Positions 22,893 through 31,159 of a stretch of DNA of 56,092 bases are shown here, piece by piece. The notes beneath the pieces were generated by a model. That model ran no database searches, was not told the origin of the DNA, and saw only the letters and a list, made by a program, of their open reading frames with translations. Position numbers and translations under genes: made by a program. The stretch comes from Lachnospiraceae bacterium (GTDB taxonomy: Bacteria > Bacillota > Clostridia > Lachnospirales > Lachnospiraceae), in the NCBI GenBank assembly GCA_017617005.1, contig JAFZWW010000105.1, positions 1 through 56,092 of the forward strand. Reading direction: 5' to 3'. The first letter of the stretch is position 1. The number at the start of each line of letters is the position of its first letter.

Positions 22893-24026
22893 TCATGCCT
22901 CCGAATCAGATCTTATATTGATTCCGTTAACGACTACTTCTCCGTTCAGCTCGATGACTATGCAGTCCTTGCCGTCTACGTTCTGTTCGTTCACAAGATC
23001 GGTCCTGTCCGGCTTGACCTTGATGACTACGTCGGGTGTCTTGACATCGAAACTTCTCGAGCTGTAGATGTTGCTCATCATAAGGGGCCTGTCCTCGGGA
23101 GCGACCTTTTCATAGGTGTCCTCGAAGGTCTTGAGCTTCTTATTGCTTGCGCCGCTCCCTTCGAGAAGGTCCCTGATGTCATTCTTTTCCATTGTGAGGG
23201 GGGCGAGCTGTTCCTTGGCGTCTGCGATCATCCTGGACATTTCCTCGTGGATGTTCTTGACGTTTCCGAAGCTGCATTCGTTTCCGAGTGTCTCCTCAAC
23301 TATTGCCTCGAAGGTTTCCTTCTGTGAGCCTGCGCTCATGGGTTCGTATGCACCGAGCATCAGCTCGATGAACTGCTCGTTAAGGTTCTCGGCATCCTTG
23401 GAATAGTACATGACAGAGTGGATGTCGCTTCCGCGGTCGTTGAAAGCGGGGAAAAGGTATCCGAGGGCGGGAAGCTTTACTATCCAGTCCCTTTTCCTGT
23501 CGTGGAATTCTCCTGACTTTGGGTCAAAAGAAAGAGCCGCTTCGGTCAGATCCACGGGACAGATGACGGTGAGGATGTATTCGTATACATCGTCCGATGC
23601 ATCGTCATTTACGGCGCCGTCCCTGGTCTTGCCGGGTACATCGTAGATGTCGTGAGCTACGAGAATCAGGTAATTTCCGACATATTCGAAGGATGAGATT
23701 ATGCGGTTGTAGTAATCGTCGAGAAGATCGTCATCCTTTAGTCCGGATTCCCTGAGCTTTAAAAGGAATTCCTGCTGGCCTCCCTTTTTTTCGGCTTCAT
23801 CCGTGATGTCCAGGGTCAGGGCACTTTTTCCGACGGTTCCTGACAGGGCCTTTCTGAAGATATCGAAGTATTTGTACATCTCTTCTTCGGGTATCTGGGT
23901 GAAGGGCTTGGCAAATACCGCTTTTTTATTCTTTTCCGCGTCAACATAGCATCCTGCGATCCTTGTGACGGAGCAGTTCTTGGGTGTGTAGAGCTTTTTG
24001 ATCTCTCCGAGTTCAGATTTGATCAT
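22893..24026 (-). CDS. DUF4317 family protein
   Basis: A 377-residue cytoplasmic protein that resembles the DUF4317 family common in Clostridia. Recognisable stretches are MIKSELGEIKKLYTPKNCSV at the start, then RIAGCYVDAEKNK, and CPVDLTEAALSFD in the middle. No catalytic motif is evident. ATG 24026 (minus strand) is preceded by GGAGG. First gene of a three-gene minus-strand operon (DUF4317, DJ-1, CYTH), divergent from the HD-GYP gene. Function unknown. Confidence 0.82.
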   Translation of the reverse strand: MIKSELGEIKKLYTPKNCSVTRIAGCYVDAEKNKKAVFAKPFTQIPEEEMYKYFDIFRKALSGTVGKSALTLDITDEAEKKGGQQEFLLKLRESGLKDDDLLDDYYNRIISSFEYVGNYLILVAHDIYDVPGKTRDGAVNDDASDDVYEYILTVICPVDLTEAALSFDPKSGEFHDRKRDWIVKLPALGYLFPAFNDRGSDIHSVMYYSKDAENLNEQFIELMLGAYEPMSAGSQKETFEAIVEETLGNECSFGNVKNIHEEMSRMIADAKEQLAPLTMEKNDIRDLLEGSGASNKKLKTFEDTYEKVAPEDRPLMMSNIYSSRSFDVKTPDVVIKVKPDRTDLVNEQNVDGKDCIVIELNGEVVVNGINIRSDSEA

Positions 24027-24110
24027 ATAATGCCTCCGACTGATATTTGCCCCGGGGGGCAGCACCCGAATATTTTATCATATTTTTGGATTTTTTACAC
24101 CGATTGGGAG

Positions 24111-24116
24111 TATAAT
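24111..24116 (+). promoter_or_regulatory. -10 box of the HD-GYP gene
   Basis: TATAAT in GGGAGTATAATATAG, 42 bases before the ATG; the -35 is unclear in the T-rich stretch upstream. Confidence 0.5.
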
Positions 24117-24157
24117 ATAGGGGCTTGTTACGTGTCATAGCCTCAAGGAGACTGTTG

Positions 24158-26254
24158 ATGGATAGATCTTCCAATAGAAAAGATATACCCAAATCGCTGT
24201 TTGTGCTTTTGATGGTTATTTATGCCGCTGCGTCCCTTTATACCATTTTGGCCAACAGATCCGGTGAAACAGTCAGGTTCCTGGGCAATGACGTACAGTT
24301 TTCCTCTTTTACGGGAATGTTCTCTTCAATAGCGAATATCTGTCTGATCTTTCTGGTGGTGTTCTTCGGCAAGGTCGGATTCATCACATCAATTGTTCTT
24401 CTGGTGCTCCAGTTACCCGGACTTTTCATAGGCATCGCAATAAACGGCAATCTGCTTGCGATTCCCGGATTTTTCTCCAATCTCGTGACCATAGTTGCGG
24501 TTATCATCATCTATAACGGTACCAAGCAGGTAAGAAAACTGAGATCGTCACAGATGAAACATCTGAAGGAGCAGCAGGTATTTTCCCAGAGACTCTTTGA
24601 ACAGACCGCAAGGGCACTTGTTACTGCGATCGACGCCAAGGATGAGTATTCACGAGGCCATTCCATAAGAGTAGCGGACTATTCCGAAAAGATCGCCAAA
24701 ACTCTCGGGTGGAGTGAGGAAGACTGCAACAAGGTATATTATTCCGCTCTTCTGCATGATGTCGGCAAGATAGGTATCGACGATGACATCATCAATAAGA
24801 ACGGAAAACTCACTCCCGAGGAATATGAAGTTATCAAGCAGCATCCCGCAATGGGAGACCAGATCCTGTCGAGTATAAATGAGTATCCCTATCTGAGCAT
24901 CGGTGCGCATTACCACCACGAGCGTTACGACGGCAAGGGTTATCCCGAGGGCCGTAAGGGTGAGGATATCCCCGAGATAGCAAGGCTCATATCCGTGGCG
25001 GATGCATATGATGCCATGACGTCGAACAGAAGTTACAGATCCGCTATCCCCCAGCCGCTCGTCCGTGAGGAGATCGTCAAAGGCTCCGGAACACAGTTTG
25101 ATCCCAGATTCGCCAAGGTCATGATGCACCTGATCGATCTGGATACCGAATATAAGATGAAGGAGCGCAATACCGTAAGGGAGCTTTCAGGAAGGACCGG
25201 ACTCGAATGCGATGAGTTTATGAGTGACTTTTCTGATGGCATAAACCTTTCAGCTTCGATCACACGTGTACATTTGTCAGCCTCGACCAAGGAAGGATCG
25301 GAGGAGCCCGGAAAGCCGTCGCTCATTCTTTTTGATGCGCTCGACGGACGCGTCCATGAAGATGACAAGAGTGCCCTGGAGATGGCCTATTTTGAATACG
25401 GCGTCATAGGACTCGACGGAAATGTGACCGGTGACGGGTTCAGAAATGTGAAGACCGAGATCCTTCCCGAGGGAAGGGATTTCGCGGCATCGGGTGAAGA
25501 ACCGTATGAATATGATATCGAGGCGGTCAAGATAAATGACCATGTCCGCATAAAGATCACCAGGAAGGAACAGCCTTCCGATGTTTCGATGATCATCACA
25601 CTTGCACTTCCCGACAGTTCAAGATATGCTTACATAAGCATTGCGGGAGAGTACTGCGTCATTGATGAAGTCAGCATCGACAGGGACAAAGAATCCGTTT
25701 CCGATGATTACATCACCAGGATAGCCGATGAAGTCAGTTACATTGAACGTCCCGAAGGTGACATTCCCAATGTACAGGTCAACGGACATAAGACTGCCGC
25801 ATCAAAGGGCATTCCTCTTGATAACGGCTTTACCATCACTTTCCATGCCATGAGTCTTCCCACTGCGAGACTTATCTGGCATTGTCCGTACATCAGTGTT
25901 TATACCTCACCGAGCGGTGAACCCTATACAGGCGGATACAAGGAGTATGCCCTTATAAGACTTGACGGTGAATACTGGGACAGAGGCTCCTTTAACAACA
26001 AGCTCATCGTCAACAAGAACGATGACTTCGCGGGCTGGGATGCATGGAAGCAGGCTCTTAAGGATGGCATCGACTGCAGTGTGACTTTCAAGAGAAAAGG
26101 AAACCAGATCATAACCACCACCGAAAACCGCGGCCTCTTTATCAAGAACACCACAACATTGAACGGAAATCCCGATAAATTATATGTGGCCATCACCGGT
26201 GACCAGGTTGCGATAACAACGATAAAGATAACCAGAGATCCAATAATGGTTTGA
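24158..26254 (+). CDS. membrane HD-GYP phosphodiesterase with unknown C-terminal half
   Basis: A 698-residue protein. Residues 10-120 contain about four transmembrane helices. A short coiled linker follows, then an HD-GYP domain: HD at 200-201 in LLHDVGKIG and HHERYDGKGYP at 253-263, both metal-site motifs intact. HD-GYP enzymes degrade cyclic di-GMP or related cyclic dinucleotides. Residues about 345-698 are two beta-rich regions with no recognised family; the last (SVSDDYITRI onward) looks like a jelly-roll, as in carbohydrate-binding modules, but by topology it should be cytosolic. ATG 24158 follows AAGGAG. No GGDEF domain is present in the window. Confidence 0.85.
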   Translation: MDRSSNRKDIPKSLFVLLMVIYAAASLYTILANRSGETVRFLGNDVQFSSFTGMFSSIANICLIFLVVFFGKVGFITSIVLLVLQLPGLFIGIAINGNLLAIPGFFSNLVTIVAVIIIYNGTKQVRKLRSSQMKHLKEQQVFSQRLFEQTARALVTAIDAKDEYSRGHSIRVADYSEKIAKTLGWSEEDCNKVYYSALLHDVGKIGIDDDIINKNGKLTPEEYEVIKQHPAMGDQILSSINEYPYLSIGAHYHHERYDGKGYPEGRKGEDIPEIARLISVADAYDAMTSNRSYRSAIPQPLVREEIVKGSGTQFDPRFAKVMMHLIDLDTEYKMKERNTVRELSGRTGLECDEFMSDFSDGINLSASITRVHLSASTKEGSEEPGKPSLILFDALDGRVHEDDKSALEMAYFEYGVIGLDGNVTGDGFRNVKTEILPEGRDFAASGEEPYEYDIEAVKINDHVRIKITRKEQPSDVSMIITLALPDSSRYAYISIAGEYCVIDEVSIDRDKESVSDDYITRIADEVSYIERPEGDIPNVQVNGHKTAASKGIPLDNGFTITFHAMSLPTARLIWHCPYISVYTSPSGEPYTGGYKEYALIRLDGEYWDRGSFNNKLIVNKNDDFAGWDAWKQALKDGIDCSVTFKRKGNQIITTTENRGLFIKNTTTLNGNPDKLYVAITGDQVAITTIKITRDPIMV

Positions 26255-26268
26255 TAAAAGGAGAATAA

Positions 26269-26946
26269 ATGGAACAGTACAAGCAGGAATTCATTGATTT
26301 TATGATCGAGTGCCAGGTCCTCAAGTTCGGGGATTTCACTCTCAAGAGCGGAAGAAAGTCTCCCTTTTTCATGAATGCGGGAGCTTATGTCACGGGCTCA
26401 CAGCTCGGAAGGCTCGGTGAATATTATGCCAAGGCGATCCACGACAATTTCGGAGATGATTTCGATGTCCTTTTCGGACCCGCATATAAGGGAATACCTC
26501 TCGGAGTTGCCACTGCGATCGCATATTCAAAGCTTTACGGAATCGACGTAAGATACTGCTCGAACAGAAAAGAAGTCAAGGATCACGGCGATACCGGAAT
26601 CCTTCTCGGATCCAAGCTGGGTGACGGCGACAGGGTCATCATGATCGAGGATGTCACCACATCCGGAAAGTCGATCGAAGAGACTTATCCCATAATCAAG
26701 GCACAGGCAGACGTTCAGATCAAGGGACTCATCGTTTCTCTCAATCGTATGGAAAAGGGACTTCACTCCGATTCGGGAGCACTTGACGAGATCAAGGCAA
26801 CCTACGGATTCGATACCGCAGCCATAGTCACTATGGAGGAGGTCACAGAATATCTGTACAATACCGAAAGACAGGGTAAGGTATGGATCGATGATGAGCT
26901 TAAGAAAGCTCTCGACGAATATTACTCACTCTACGGAGCAAAATAA
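26269..26946 (+). CDS. pyrE: orotate phosphoribosyltransferase
   Basis: Makes orotidine monophosphate from orotate and PRPP in pyrimidine synthesis. The 225 residues contain FTLKSGRKSPFFMNAG at the N-terminus and the PRPP-binding motif VIMIEDVTTSGKS in the middle, both typical of PyrE. AAAGGAG precedes the ATG. It follows the HD-GYP gene after 14 bases; other pyr genes are not in the window. Confidence 0.94.
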   Translation: MEQYKQEFIDFMIECQVLKFGDFTLKSGRKSPFFMNAGAYVTGSQLGRLGEYYAKAIHDNFGDDFDVLFGPAYKGIPLGVATAIAYSKLYGIDVRYCSNRKEVKDHGDTGILLGSKLGDGDRVIMIEDVTTSGKSIEETYPIIKAQADVQIKGLIVSLNRMEKGLHSDSGALDEIKATYGFDTAAIVTMEEVTEYLYNTERQGKVWIDDELKKALDEYYSLYGAK

Positions 26947-26995
26947 ATCTTACCTGAGTGCCGTATTTTTGGCACGTTATGAAAGGAGATAGGAA

Positions 26996-27151
26996 ATGGA
27001 AGAGGAAAAGATCTATAAAGTTGTCAGAGCAACCGGAGCATGGGATCTTGCTATCGGAATCGCAACCATCATTCTCGGACTCGGTGCCGGGATCATGCTT
27101 GTTGTCAGCGGAGCCAAGCTCCTTTCATCAAGATCAAAGATAATGTTCTGA
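26996..27151 (+). CDS. 51-residue single-TM protein
   Basis: A short frame from ATG 26996, with AAAGGAG upstream, to TGA 27149-27151. It encodes a charged N-terminus (MEEEKIYKVVRATGAWD) and one transmembrane helix (LAIGIATIILGLGAGIMLVV). Its TGA shares a base with the ATG of the next membrane gene, which argues for real translation and coupling. Function unknown. Confidence 0.6.
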   Translation: MEEEKIYKVVRATGAWDLAIGIATIILGLGAGIMLVVSGAKLLSSRSKIMF

Positions 27152-27459
27152 TGCGCAGATCTTACATGTTTACAAACAGGCGGCACCCTTACGTGGGGAT
27201 CATGTCCGCCATACTCGGCGTGATAGCTCTCGTATCCCTTGTTTACGGGATCGTCAGCAGCTATCTTCTGAGCGGGGACGTACCGATGGGATTCGGTGCC
27301 GGCTGCGCTCTTGCCACCTTATATGCACTTGTCGGATGGTTTATGGGGGTAATGGCCGTCAGACTCCCGGACTCATTCCACATAAGCGGGATCATAGGGA
27401 TTGTTCTCAATTCCGTCTCGCTCATCATATCCGCATTTCTTCTGTGGATACCCGTATAG
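27151..27459 (+). CDS. small three-TM membrane protein (DUF6142-like)
   Basis: A 102-residue hydrophobic protein with three predicted helices (MSAILGVIALVSLVYGIV, then an Ala/Leu/Gly helix, then IIGIVLNSVSLIISAFLLW). The N-terminus reads MRRSYMFTNRRHPYVG. ATG 27151 overlaps the stop of the 51-residue gene; an upstream start would be antisense-like garbage in another frame of that gene. The DUF6142 assignment is tentative. Function unknown. Confidence 0.6.
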   Translation: MRRSYMFTNRRHPYVGIMSAILGVIALVSLVYGIVSSYLLSGDVPMGFGAGCALATLYALVGWFMGVMAVRLPDSFHISGIIGIVLNSVSLIISAFLLWIPV

Positions 27460-27466
27460 GAAAATG

Positions 27467-27492
27467 CTCCGGCGTAAATGCCGGAGTTTTTT
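27467..27492 (+). terminator. intrinsic terminator upstream of purE
   Basis: CTCCGGC/GCCGGAG stem, six-base loop and six T. Confidence 0.9.
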
Positions 27493-27570
27493 AGTCGGAC
27501 AGCCTGCCCGGACAGGCACCAAATATAGTCGTAAATGGGCGTGCGGTAACTAAATATAGGCATTTTGATA

Positions 27571-27599
27571 TTGCATGACCCAGTTTATTTTAGTAAAAT
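27571..27599 (+). promoter_or_regulatory. promoter of the purE operon
   Basis: TTGCAT at 27571-27576, exactly 17 bases, TAAAAT at 27594-27599. Confidence 0.65.
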
Positions 27600-27603
27600 A
27601 AAC
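27583..27603. promoter_or_regulatory. perfect 21-bp palindrome on the purE promoter
   Basis: Ten-base arms (GTTTATTTTA and its complement) around one central G. It covers the spacer, the -10 box and the bases just before the predicted start of transcription, so a bound dimer would block RNA polymerase. It does not match the Bacillus PurR box. Confidence 0.7.
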
Positions 27604-27651
27604 AATGGATTTTCATTTTATCCTTTTATAAGGAAATGATCGGGAGGTTTT

Positions 27652-28188
27652 ATGAGTACAACAGCTAAAAAACAGCCTGCATCCGTAGGAATAGTCATGG
27701 GTTCCGACTCCGATATGCCCGTAATGGCCAAGGCAGCCGAGATCCTTGATAAACTGGGGATAGGTTATGAAATGACTATTATTTCGGCCCACAGGGAGCC
27801 GGATGTTTTTTTTGAGTATGCAAGTACCGCTGAGAAGAAGGGATTCAAGGTCATCATCGCCGGAGCCGGCATGGCAGCCCATCTTCCCGGAATGTGCGCG
27901 GCGATCTTCCCCATGCCCGTCATAGGAATACCCATGCACACCACATCACTCGGCGGAAGGGATTCGCTCTATTCGATAGTCCAGATGCCTTCGGGCATTC
28001 CCGTAGCGACCGTTGCCATAAACGGCGGGGCAAACGCGGGACTTCTTGCGGCGAAGATCCTTGCAACCTCCGATAAGAAGCTTCTTACGAAGCTTAAGAA
28101 ATATTCATCCGATCTTAAGAAACAGGTTCAGGATAAAGATGCTAAACTACAGAAGGTCGGATACAAGAAATATCTCGAGAACAAATAA
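27652..28188 (+). CDS. purE: 5-(carboxyamino)imidazole ribonucleotide mutase
   Basis: Purine synthesis, CAIR-forming step. The 178-residue protein has GSDSDMP at 17-23 and SAHREP at 45-50, the standard PurE class I motifs, plus [20 protein letters not shown] in the second half. It is slightly longer than usual because of a lysine-rich C-terminal tail. GGGAGG lies upstream. First gene of purE-purM-purN-purD; gaps are 23 bases or less. purK is not seen nearby. Confidence 0.94.
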   Translation: MSTTAKKQPASVGIVMGSDSDMPVMAKAAEILDKLGIGYEMTIISAHREPDVFFEYASTAEKKGFKVIIAGAGMAAHLPGMCAAIFPMPVIGIPMHTTSLGGRDSLYSIVQMPSGIPVATVAINGGANAGLLAAKILATSDKKLLTKLKKYSSDLKKQVQDKDAKLQKVGYKKYLENK

Positions 28189-28211
28189 ACTCATTCAGCA
28201 AAGGGGAAATC

Positions 28212-29243
28212 ATGGCACTTGATTACAAGGCAGCAGGCGTAGACATTGAGGCGGGATACAGATCTGTGGAACTCATCAAGAAATACGTCGGTGAGACAAA
28301 CAGACCCGAAGTGATGGGAGGACTCGGAGGATTCTCCGGTGCTTTCAGCGCTGCGGCATTCAAAGGAATGGAAGAGCCCGTTCTTCTTTCCGGAACGGAC
28401 GGAGTCGGAACCAAGCTCAAGGCGGCGATGATCCTTGATAAGCATGACACGATCGGAATCGACTGTGTTGCGATGTGCGTCAACGACGTTGCATGTGCCG
28501 GCGGTGAGCCTCTCTTTTTCCTTGATTACATCGCATGCGGCAAGAACTATCCCGAGAAGATCGCAGAGATAGTCAAGGGCGTTGCGGAAGGCTGCAAGAT
28601 GTCCGAATGTGCTCTTGTAGGCGGAGAGACCGCAGAGCATCCGGGAATGATGCCCGATGAAGAATATGATATCGCGGGATTTTCGGTTGGTGTTGTCGAC
28701 AGGAAGGACCTGATCACCGGTGCCGATATCAAAGAAGGTGACACACTTGTCGGAATCGCATCAAGCGGAATCCACTCGAATGGTTTTTCACTTATCAGAA
28801 AAGTATTCGATATGACCTCCGAGTCATTGAACAAATATTACGATGAGCTCGGTGAGACACTCGGTGAAGCTCTCCTTACTCCCACCAGGATCTATGTGAA
28901 GGCTCTCAAAGCTCTCAAGAACGGCGGAGTCAGGGTCAAGGGATGCAGTCACATCACCGGCGGCGGATTCTATGAGAACATTCCCAGGATGCTTCCTGAC
29001 GGAATAAATGCTCAGATCGACAAGAACAGCTATGACATTCCTCCCATCTTCGGACTTCTCGCAAGGACCGGAGGTATTGAGGAGAAGATGATGTACAACA
29101 CCTACAATATGGGACTCGGAATGGTCCTCGCACTCGATCCCGCAGATGCCGATAAGGCAGTTGAGATACTTAACGGCGCAGGGGAGAAGGCTTACATCGT
29201 AGGAAAATGCGTTGCGGGTGAAAAGGGAGTAACCTTATGCTGA
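28212..29243 (+). CDS. purM: phosphoribosylformylglycinamidine cyclo-ligase (AIR synthetase)
   Basis: Closes FGAM to AIR using ATP in purine synthesis. The 343-residue protein has [10 protein letters not shown] at 61-70 and [18 protein letters not shown] in the C-terminal half, both diagnostic for PurM. AAAGGGGA lies upstream of the ATG. It overlaps purN by seven bases, indicating translational coupling. Confidence 0.95.
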   Translation: MALDYKAAGVDIEAGYRSVELIKKYVGETNRPEVMGGLGGFSGAFSAAAFKGMEEPVLLSGTDGVGTKLKAAMILDKHDTIGIDCVAMCVNDVACAGGEPLFFLDYIACGKNYPEKIAEIVKGVAEGCKMSECALVGGETAEHPGMMPDEEYDIAGFSVGVVDRKDLITGADIKEGDTLVGIASSGIHSNGFSLIRKVFDMTSESLNKYYDELGETLGEALLTPTRIYVKALKALKNGGVRVKGCSHITGGGFYENIPRMLPDGINAQIDKNSYDIPPIFGLLARTGGIEEKMMYNTYNMGLGMVLALDPADADKAVEILNGAGEKAYIVGKCVAGEKGVTLC

Positions 29244-29863
29244 AAATTGTCGTCTGTGTGAGCGGAGGCGGAACTAATCTCCAGGCTATCATTGATGGAA
29301 TCGGAAACGGCTCGATCACAAATACCGAGATCGTCGGTGTCATCAGCAATAACCACGGAGTAAAGAGTCTCGACAGGGCAAAGGCTGCGGGTATTCCCGC
29401 ATTTACGATCTGCCCCAAAGAGTTTCCCGAAAGAGCCGATTTTCACAAGGCATTCCTCGACAAGCTCGCAGAGCTCGGACCGGATCTCATCGTTCTTGCG
29501 GGATTCCTTGTAAAGATCCCCGAGGAAATGGTAAGTGCTTATCCGGGAAGGATCATCAACATCCATCCTTCACTCATTCCTTCTTTTTGCGGAGTCGGAT
29601 ATTACGGACTCAGGGTTCATGAAAGGGCTCTCGAAAGAGGCGTGAAGGTTACCGGAGCAACCGTTCATTTCGTTAACGAAGGCATGGATGAAGGCCCCAT
29701 CATTTCACAGAAGGCCGTAAGCGTACTTGAAGGTGACACACCCGAAGTACTGCAGAGAAGAGTCATGGAGGAAGCGGAATGGATACTTCTTCCTCAGGCG
29801 ATAGATGATTATGCAAACGGACGCATCCGTATGGAAAACGGACGCTGTGTAAGAAAGGTGTAA
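29237..29863 (+). CDS. purN: phosphoribosylglycinamide formyltransferase
   Basis: Formylates GAR using 10-formyl-tetrahydrofolate. The 208 residues include [11 protein letters not shown] (phosphate loop) and the catalytic set Asn108, His110 in [10 protein letters not shown], and Asp151 in EGMDEGPI. The start overlaps the end of purM, and purD begins one base after its stop. Confidence 0.95.
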   Translation: MLKIVVCVSGGGTNLQAIIDGIGNGSITNTEIVGVISNNHGVKSLDRAKAAGIPAFTICPKEFPERADFHKAFLDKLAELGPDLIVLAGFLVKIPEEMVSAYPGRIINIHPSLIPSFCGVGYYGLRVHERALERGVKVTGATVHFVNEGMDEGPIISQKAVSVLEGDTPEVLQRRVMEEAEWILLPQAIDDYANGRIRMENGRCVRKV

Positions 29864-29864
29864 G

Positions 29865-31142
29865 ATGAAAATACTTATTGTCGGAAGCGGCGGAAGAGAG
29901 CATGCTATCGCTCATGCCGTAGCCAAGAGCCCCAGATGTACGAAACTCTACTGTGCACCCGGTAATGCCGGAATCGCCGCACTTGCGGAATGTGTTCCCA
30001 TCGGTGCAATGGAATTTGACAAGCTCGTTTCATTCTCGAAAGAAAATGCGATCGATCTTGTTATCGTGGGAATGGACGATCCCCTTGTCGGCGGACTTGT
30101 CGATGAACTTGAAAAAGCCGGCATCAGGGCATTCGGTCCCAGAAAGAATGCCGCTATAATCGAAGGCAGCAAGGCTTTCTCCAAGGATCTTATGAAGAAA
30201 TACGGAATTCCCACCGCAGCTTACGAGAATTTTGACGATCCCGAAAAGGCTCTCGAATATCTCAGGACCAAGGCGGAATTCCCCATCGTCCTTAAGGCTG
30301 ACGGACTTGCTCTCGGAAAGGGAGTTCTCATATGTGAGACTCTTGCCGATGCCGAAGAGGGTGTTAAGACCATCATGCAGGACAAGAAGTTCGGTTCCGC
30401 AGGAAATAAGATGGTCATCGAAGAGTTCATGACCGGACGTGAAGTAAGCGTTCTTTCTTTTGTCGACGGCAAGATCGTCAAGATAATGTCTTCCGCACAG
30501 GATCACAAGAGAGCGGGCGACGGAGACACCGGTCTCAATACCGGCGGAATGGGCAATTTCTCCCCCACTCCTTTCTATACCAAGGAAGTAGATGAGTTCT
30601 GCCAAAAGAATATATTCCAGCCCACCGTTGATGCGATGGCGGCTGAAGGAAGGCCTTTCCACGGAGTCATTTTCTTCGGACTCATGCTCACACCGAAGGG
30701 CCCCAGGGTTCTCGAGTACAATGCGAGGTTCGGCGATCCCGAAGCGCAGGTTGTTCTTCCCAGGCTTGAGAATGACATCCTTGATGTTATCGATGCCTGC
30801 ATAGACGGAAAGCTTGATGAGATCGACCTTAAATTCTCCGATAAGGCTGCCGTCTGCGTAGTGCTTGCAAGTGACGGATATCCCGTAAAGTACGAAAAGG
30901 GATTCCCCATCGAAGGACTTGAGAAATTTGAAGGTAAGGACGATGCGTTCTGCTTCCATGCCGGAACGAAGTTCGACGAAGCCGGCCGTATAGTCACAAA
31001 TGGCGGAAGGGTGCTCGGTATCACGGCACTCGGCAATGACCTGAAGGAAGCACGTAAGAAAGCGTATGAAGCTACCGAGTGGGTCACCTTTGAGAATAAA
31101 TACATGAGACATGACATCGGTAAAGCGATCGATGAAGCATGA
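29865..31142 (+). CDS. purD: phosphoribosylamine-glycine ligase
   Basis: ATP-grasp enzyme joining phosphoribosylamine and glycine, 425 residues as expected. The N-terminus KILIVGSGGREHAIAHA and the central GLNTGGMGNFSPTPF with EYNARFGDPEAQ are typical of PurD. Last pur gene of this operon. Its TGA overlaps a possible ATG (31139) of the SH3-domain gene that follows. Confidence 0.95.
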   Translation: MKILIVGSGGREHAIAHAVAKSPRCTKLYCAPGNAGIAALAECVPIGAMEFDKLVSFSKENAIDLVIVGMDDPLVGGLVDELEKAGIRAFGPRKNAAIIEGSKAFSKDLMKKYGIPTAAYENFDDPEKALEYLRTKAEFPIVLKADGLALGKGVLICETLADAEEGVKTIMQDKKFGSAGNKMVIEEFMTGREVSVLSFVDGKIVKIMSSAQDHKRAGDGDTGLNTGGMGNFSPTPFYTKEVDEFCQKNIFQPTVDAMAAEGRPFHGVIFFGLMLTPKGPRVLEYNARFGDPEAQVVLPRLENDILDVIDACIDGKLDEIDLKFSDKAAVCVVLASDGYPVKYEKGFPIEGLEKFEGKDDAFCFHAGTKFDEAGRIVTNGGRVLGITALGNDLKEARKKAYEATEWVTFENKYMRHDIGKAIDEA

Positions 31143-31159
31143 CGGAGGTAATCGGAAAA

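Noticed and set aside
27493-27651. Purine riboswitch upstream of purE
   Set aside because: The conserved junction and loop elements of the guanine/adenine aptamer are absent; only a promoter and a DNA palindrome are visible.
30030-31112. Long minus-strand frame opposite purD, and similar ones opposite GH115 (5260-6129) and the aminotransferase (49791-50834)
   Set aside because: They lie wholly opposite well-recognised genes, have no ribosome binding sites and encode no recognisable protein; codon bias of the sense gene keeps them open.
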